DNA from: Chloroflexota bacterium
Lineage (GTDB): Bacteria > Chloroflexota > Limnocylindria > QHBO01
Direction: 5' to 3'
Length of the DNA stretch: 6,889 nucleotides
NCBI GenBank assembly: GCA_031177555.1
Contig: JAPSGM010000106.1
Coordinates: 1-6,889 of the forward strand
This document shows, one piece after another, positions 6,576 through 6,889 of the stretch; positions within the stretch are counted from its first letter, which is position 1, and every line of letters begins with the position of its first letter. A model generated the notes under the pieces. The model was not told the origin of the DNA and made no database searches. It saw nothing but the letters and a program-made list of their open reading frames with translations. A program made the translations under genes and the position numbers.

Positions 6576-6585
6576 AGGTTAGCGC
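6576..6585 (-). promoter_or_regulatory. Predicted -10 promoter element of the J-domain gene (leaderless)
   Basis: The minus-strand sequence GCGCTAACCT includes the -10 hexamer TAACCT (6581 down to 6576). It is followed by exactly 7 bases and then the ATG at 6568, which is ideal spacing for a transcript beginning on the start codon. There is no Shine-Dalgarno sequence. The element shares its GCGC core (6582-6585) with the opposing promoter of the GNAT gene. Confidence 0.6.
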
Positions 6586-6591
6586 TAGTCT
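6582..6591 (+). promoter_or_regulatory. Predicted -10 promoter element of the GNAT gene (leaderless)
   Basis: GCGCTAGTCT includes the -10 hexamer TAGTCT at 6586-6591, followed by 6 bases and then GTG at 6598. This spacing favours GTG 6598 over the in-frame GTG at 6592, which directly abuts the hexamer. The decamer is 9/10 identical to the one before the exporter operon. No ribosome-binding site or clear -35 box is present. Confidence 0.6.
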
Positions 6592-6597
6592 GTGACC

Positions 6598-6889
6598 GTG
6601 ACCGATGCCCATTCGACGGCCGAGCCACGCCTCGAGGTGCGTGACAATCCGGCGGAGGGACGCTACGAGCTCCTCCTCGACGGGACGGTGGCCGGCTTCG
6701 CCGAGTACCGCGACCGCGACGGCCGCCGGATCTTCGTGCACACCGTGGTCGACCCGGCGCAGGGCGGGCGCGGGCTCGGCAGCCGCCTGGCCAGGGCCGC
6801 CCTGGACGATGCGCTGGCACGCCACATGCCCGTCGTTCCTCGTTGCCCGTTCATTCGCGCCTGGATCGAGCGTCATCCCGACTACGGGG
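6598..6889 (+). CDS. Small GNAT-family acetyltransferase-like protein, YidJ/NATD1 type (3' end cut)
   Basis: The 97 visible residues match the short GCN5-related N-acetyltransferase group represented by bacterial YidJ and human NATD1, normally only about 95-110 residues, so just a few residues are missing. The beta strands YELLLDGTVAGFAEYRDRDG (23-42) and IFVHTVVDP (45-53) lead into the acetyl-CoA pyrophosphate loop QGGRGLGSRL (55-64). The family's PxCPF motif follows at 81-85 with Cys83, then IRAWIERHPDYG (86-97). It probably binds acetyl-CoA in the cytoplasm; the acceptor for this group is generally unknown. GTG 6598 is preferred because a -10 box ends 6 bases before it; GTG 6592 would add two residues. 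The gene is divergent from the J-domain gene across only 29 bases, so both probably use one bidirectional promoter. Confidence 0.88.
   Translation, partial: MTDAHSTAEPRLEVRDNPAEGRYELLLDGTVAGFAEYRDRDGRRIFVHTVVDPAQGGRGLGSRLARAALDDALARHMPVVPRCPFIRAWIERHPDYG

Noticed and set aside
6569..6820. 84-residue N-terminal extension of the J-domain protein
   Set aside because: It is Arg/Pro-rich, crosses the predicted promoter and overlaps the GNAT gene. The J domain begins directly at the ATG at 6568.

Overview
The window is very GC-rich (clearly above 65% by eye, with G or C at almost every third codon position). It is densely coding and has almost no intergenic DNA. I assign eight protein genes, two of them cut by the window edges. 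No RNA gene, CRISPR array or mobile element was seen. The glycogen synthase resembles the actinobacterial/corynebacterial family. The non-coupled genes appear to be transcribed from -10 boxes placed directly before the start codon, and alternative GTG starts are common. This fits an actinomycete or a high-GC Chloroflexota lineage (for example Limnocylindria-type). The lineage is inferred, since no marker gene is present.

Layout: (1) 1-994, minus strand: 5' part of a GT4-family glycogen / maltose-1-phosphate synthase (GlgA/GlgM-like), running off the left edge. (2) 995-1059: a 65-bp divergent promoter region. (3) 1060-5651, plus strand: a tightly coupled five-gene operon in the order ABC ATPase, ABC-2-type permease, ABC ATPase, ABC-2-type permease, serine esterase. 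Every junction is a 1- or 4-base stop/start overlap. (4) 5648-6568, minus strand: a membrane-anchored J-domain protein with a C-terminal extracytoplasmic domain. It meets the operon tail to tail through a shared CTAG. (5) 6569-6597: a 29-bp bidirectional promoter with two -10 boxes back to back. (6) 6598 to the right edge, plus strand: a small GNAT protein of the YidJ/NATD1-like type, nearly complete.

The operon looks like two ATPase-permease pairs, working as one heteromeric or two related ABC-2-type exporters, with a cytoplasmic esterase made from the same mRNA. The substrate cannot be read from the sequence. The sugar transferase, J-domain protein and GNAT protein are separate transcription units with no evident link to the exporter.

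Three observations deserve attention. All four non-coupled start codons are preceded at 6-9 bases by the same 10-base motif (GCGYTANNCT). The second ATPase begins with a tandemly repeated ribosome-binding-site-plus-GTG module offering three in-frame starts. The J-domain protein has an unusual membrane-spanning architecture. I found no clear evidence of an entirely new defence or mobile system.
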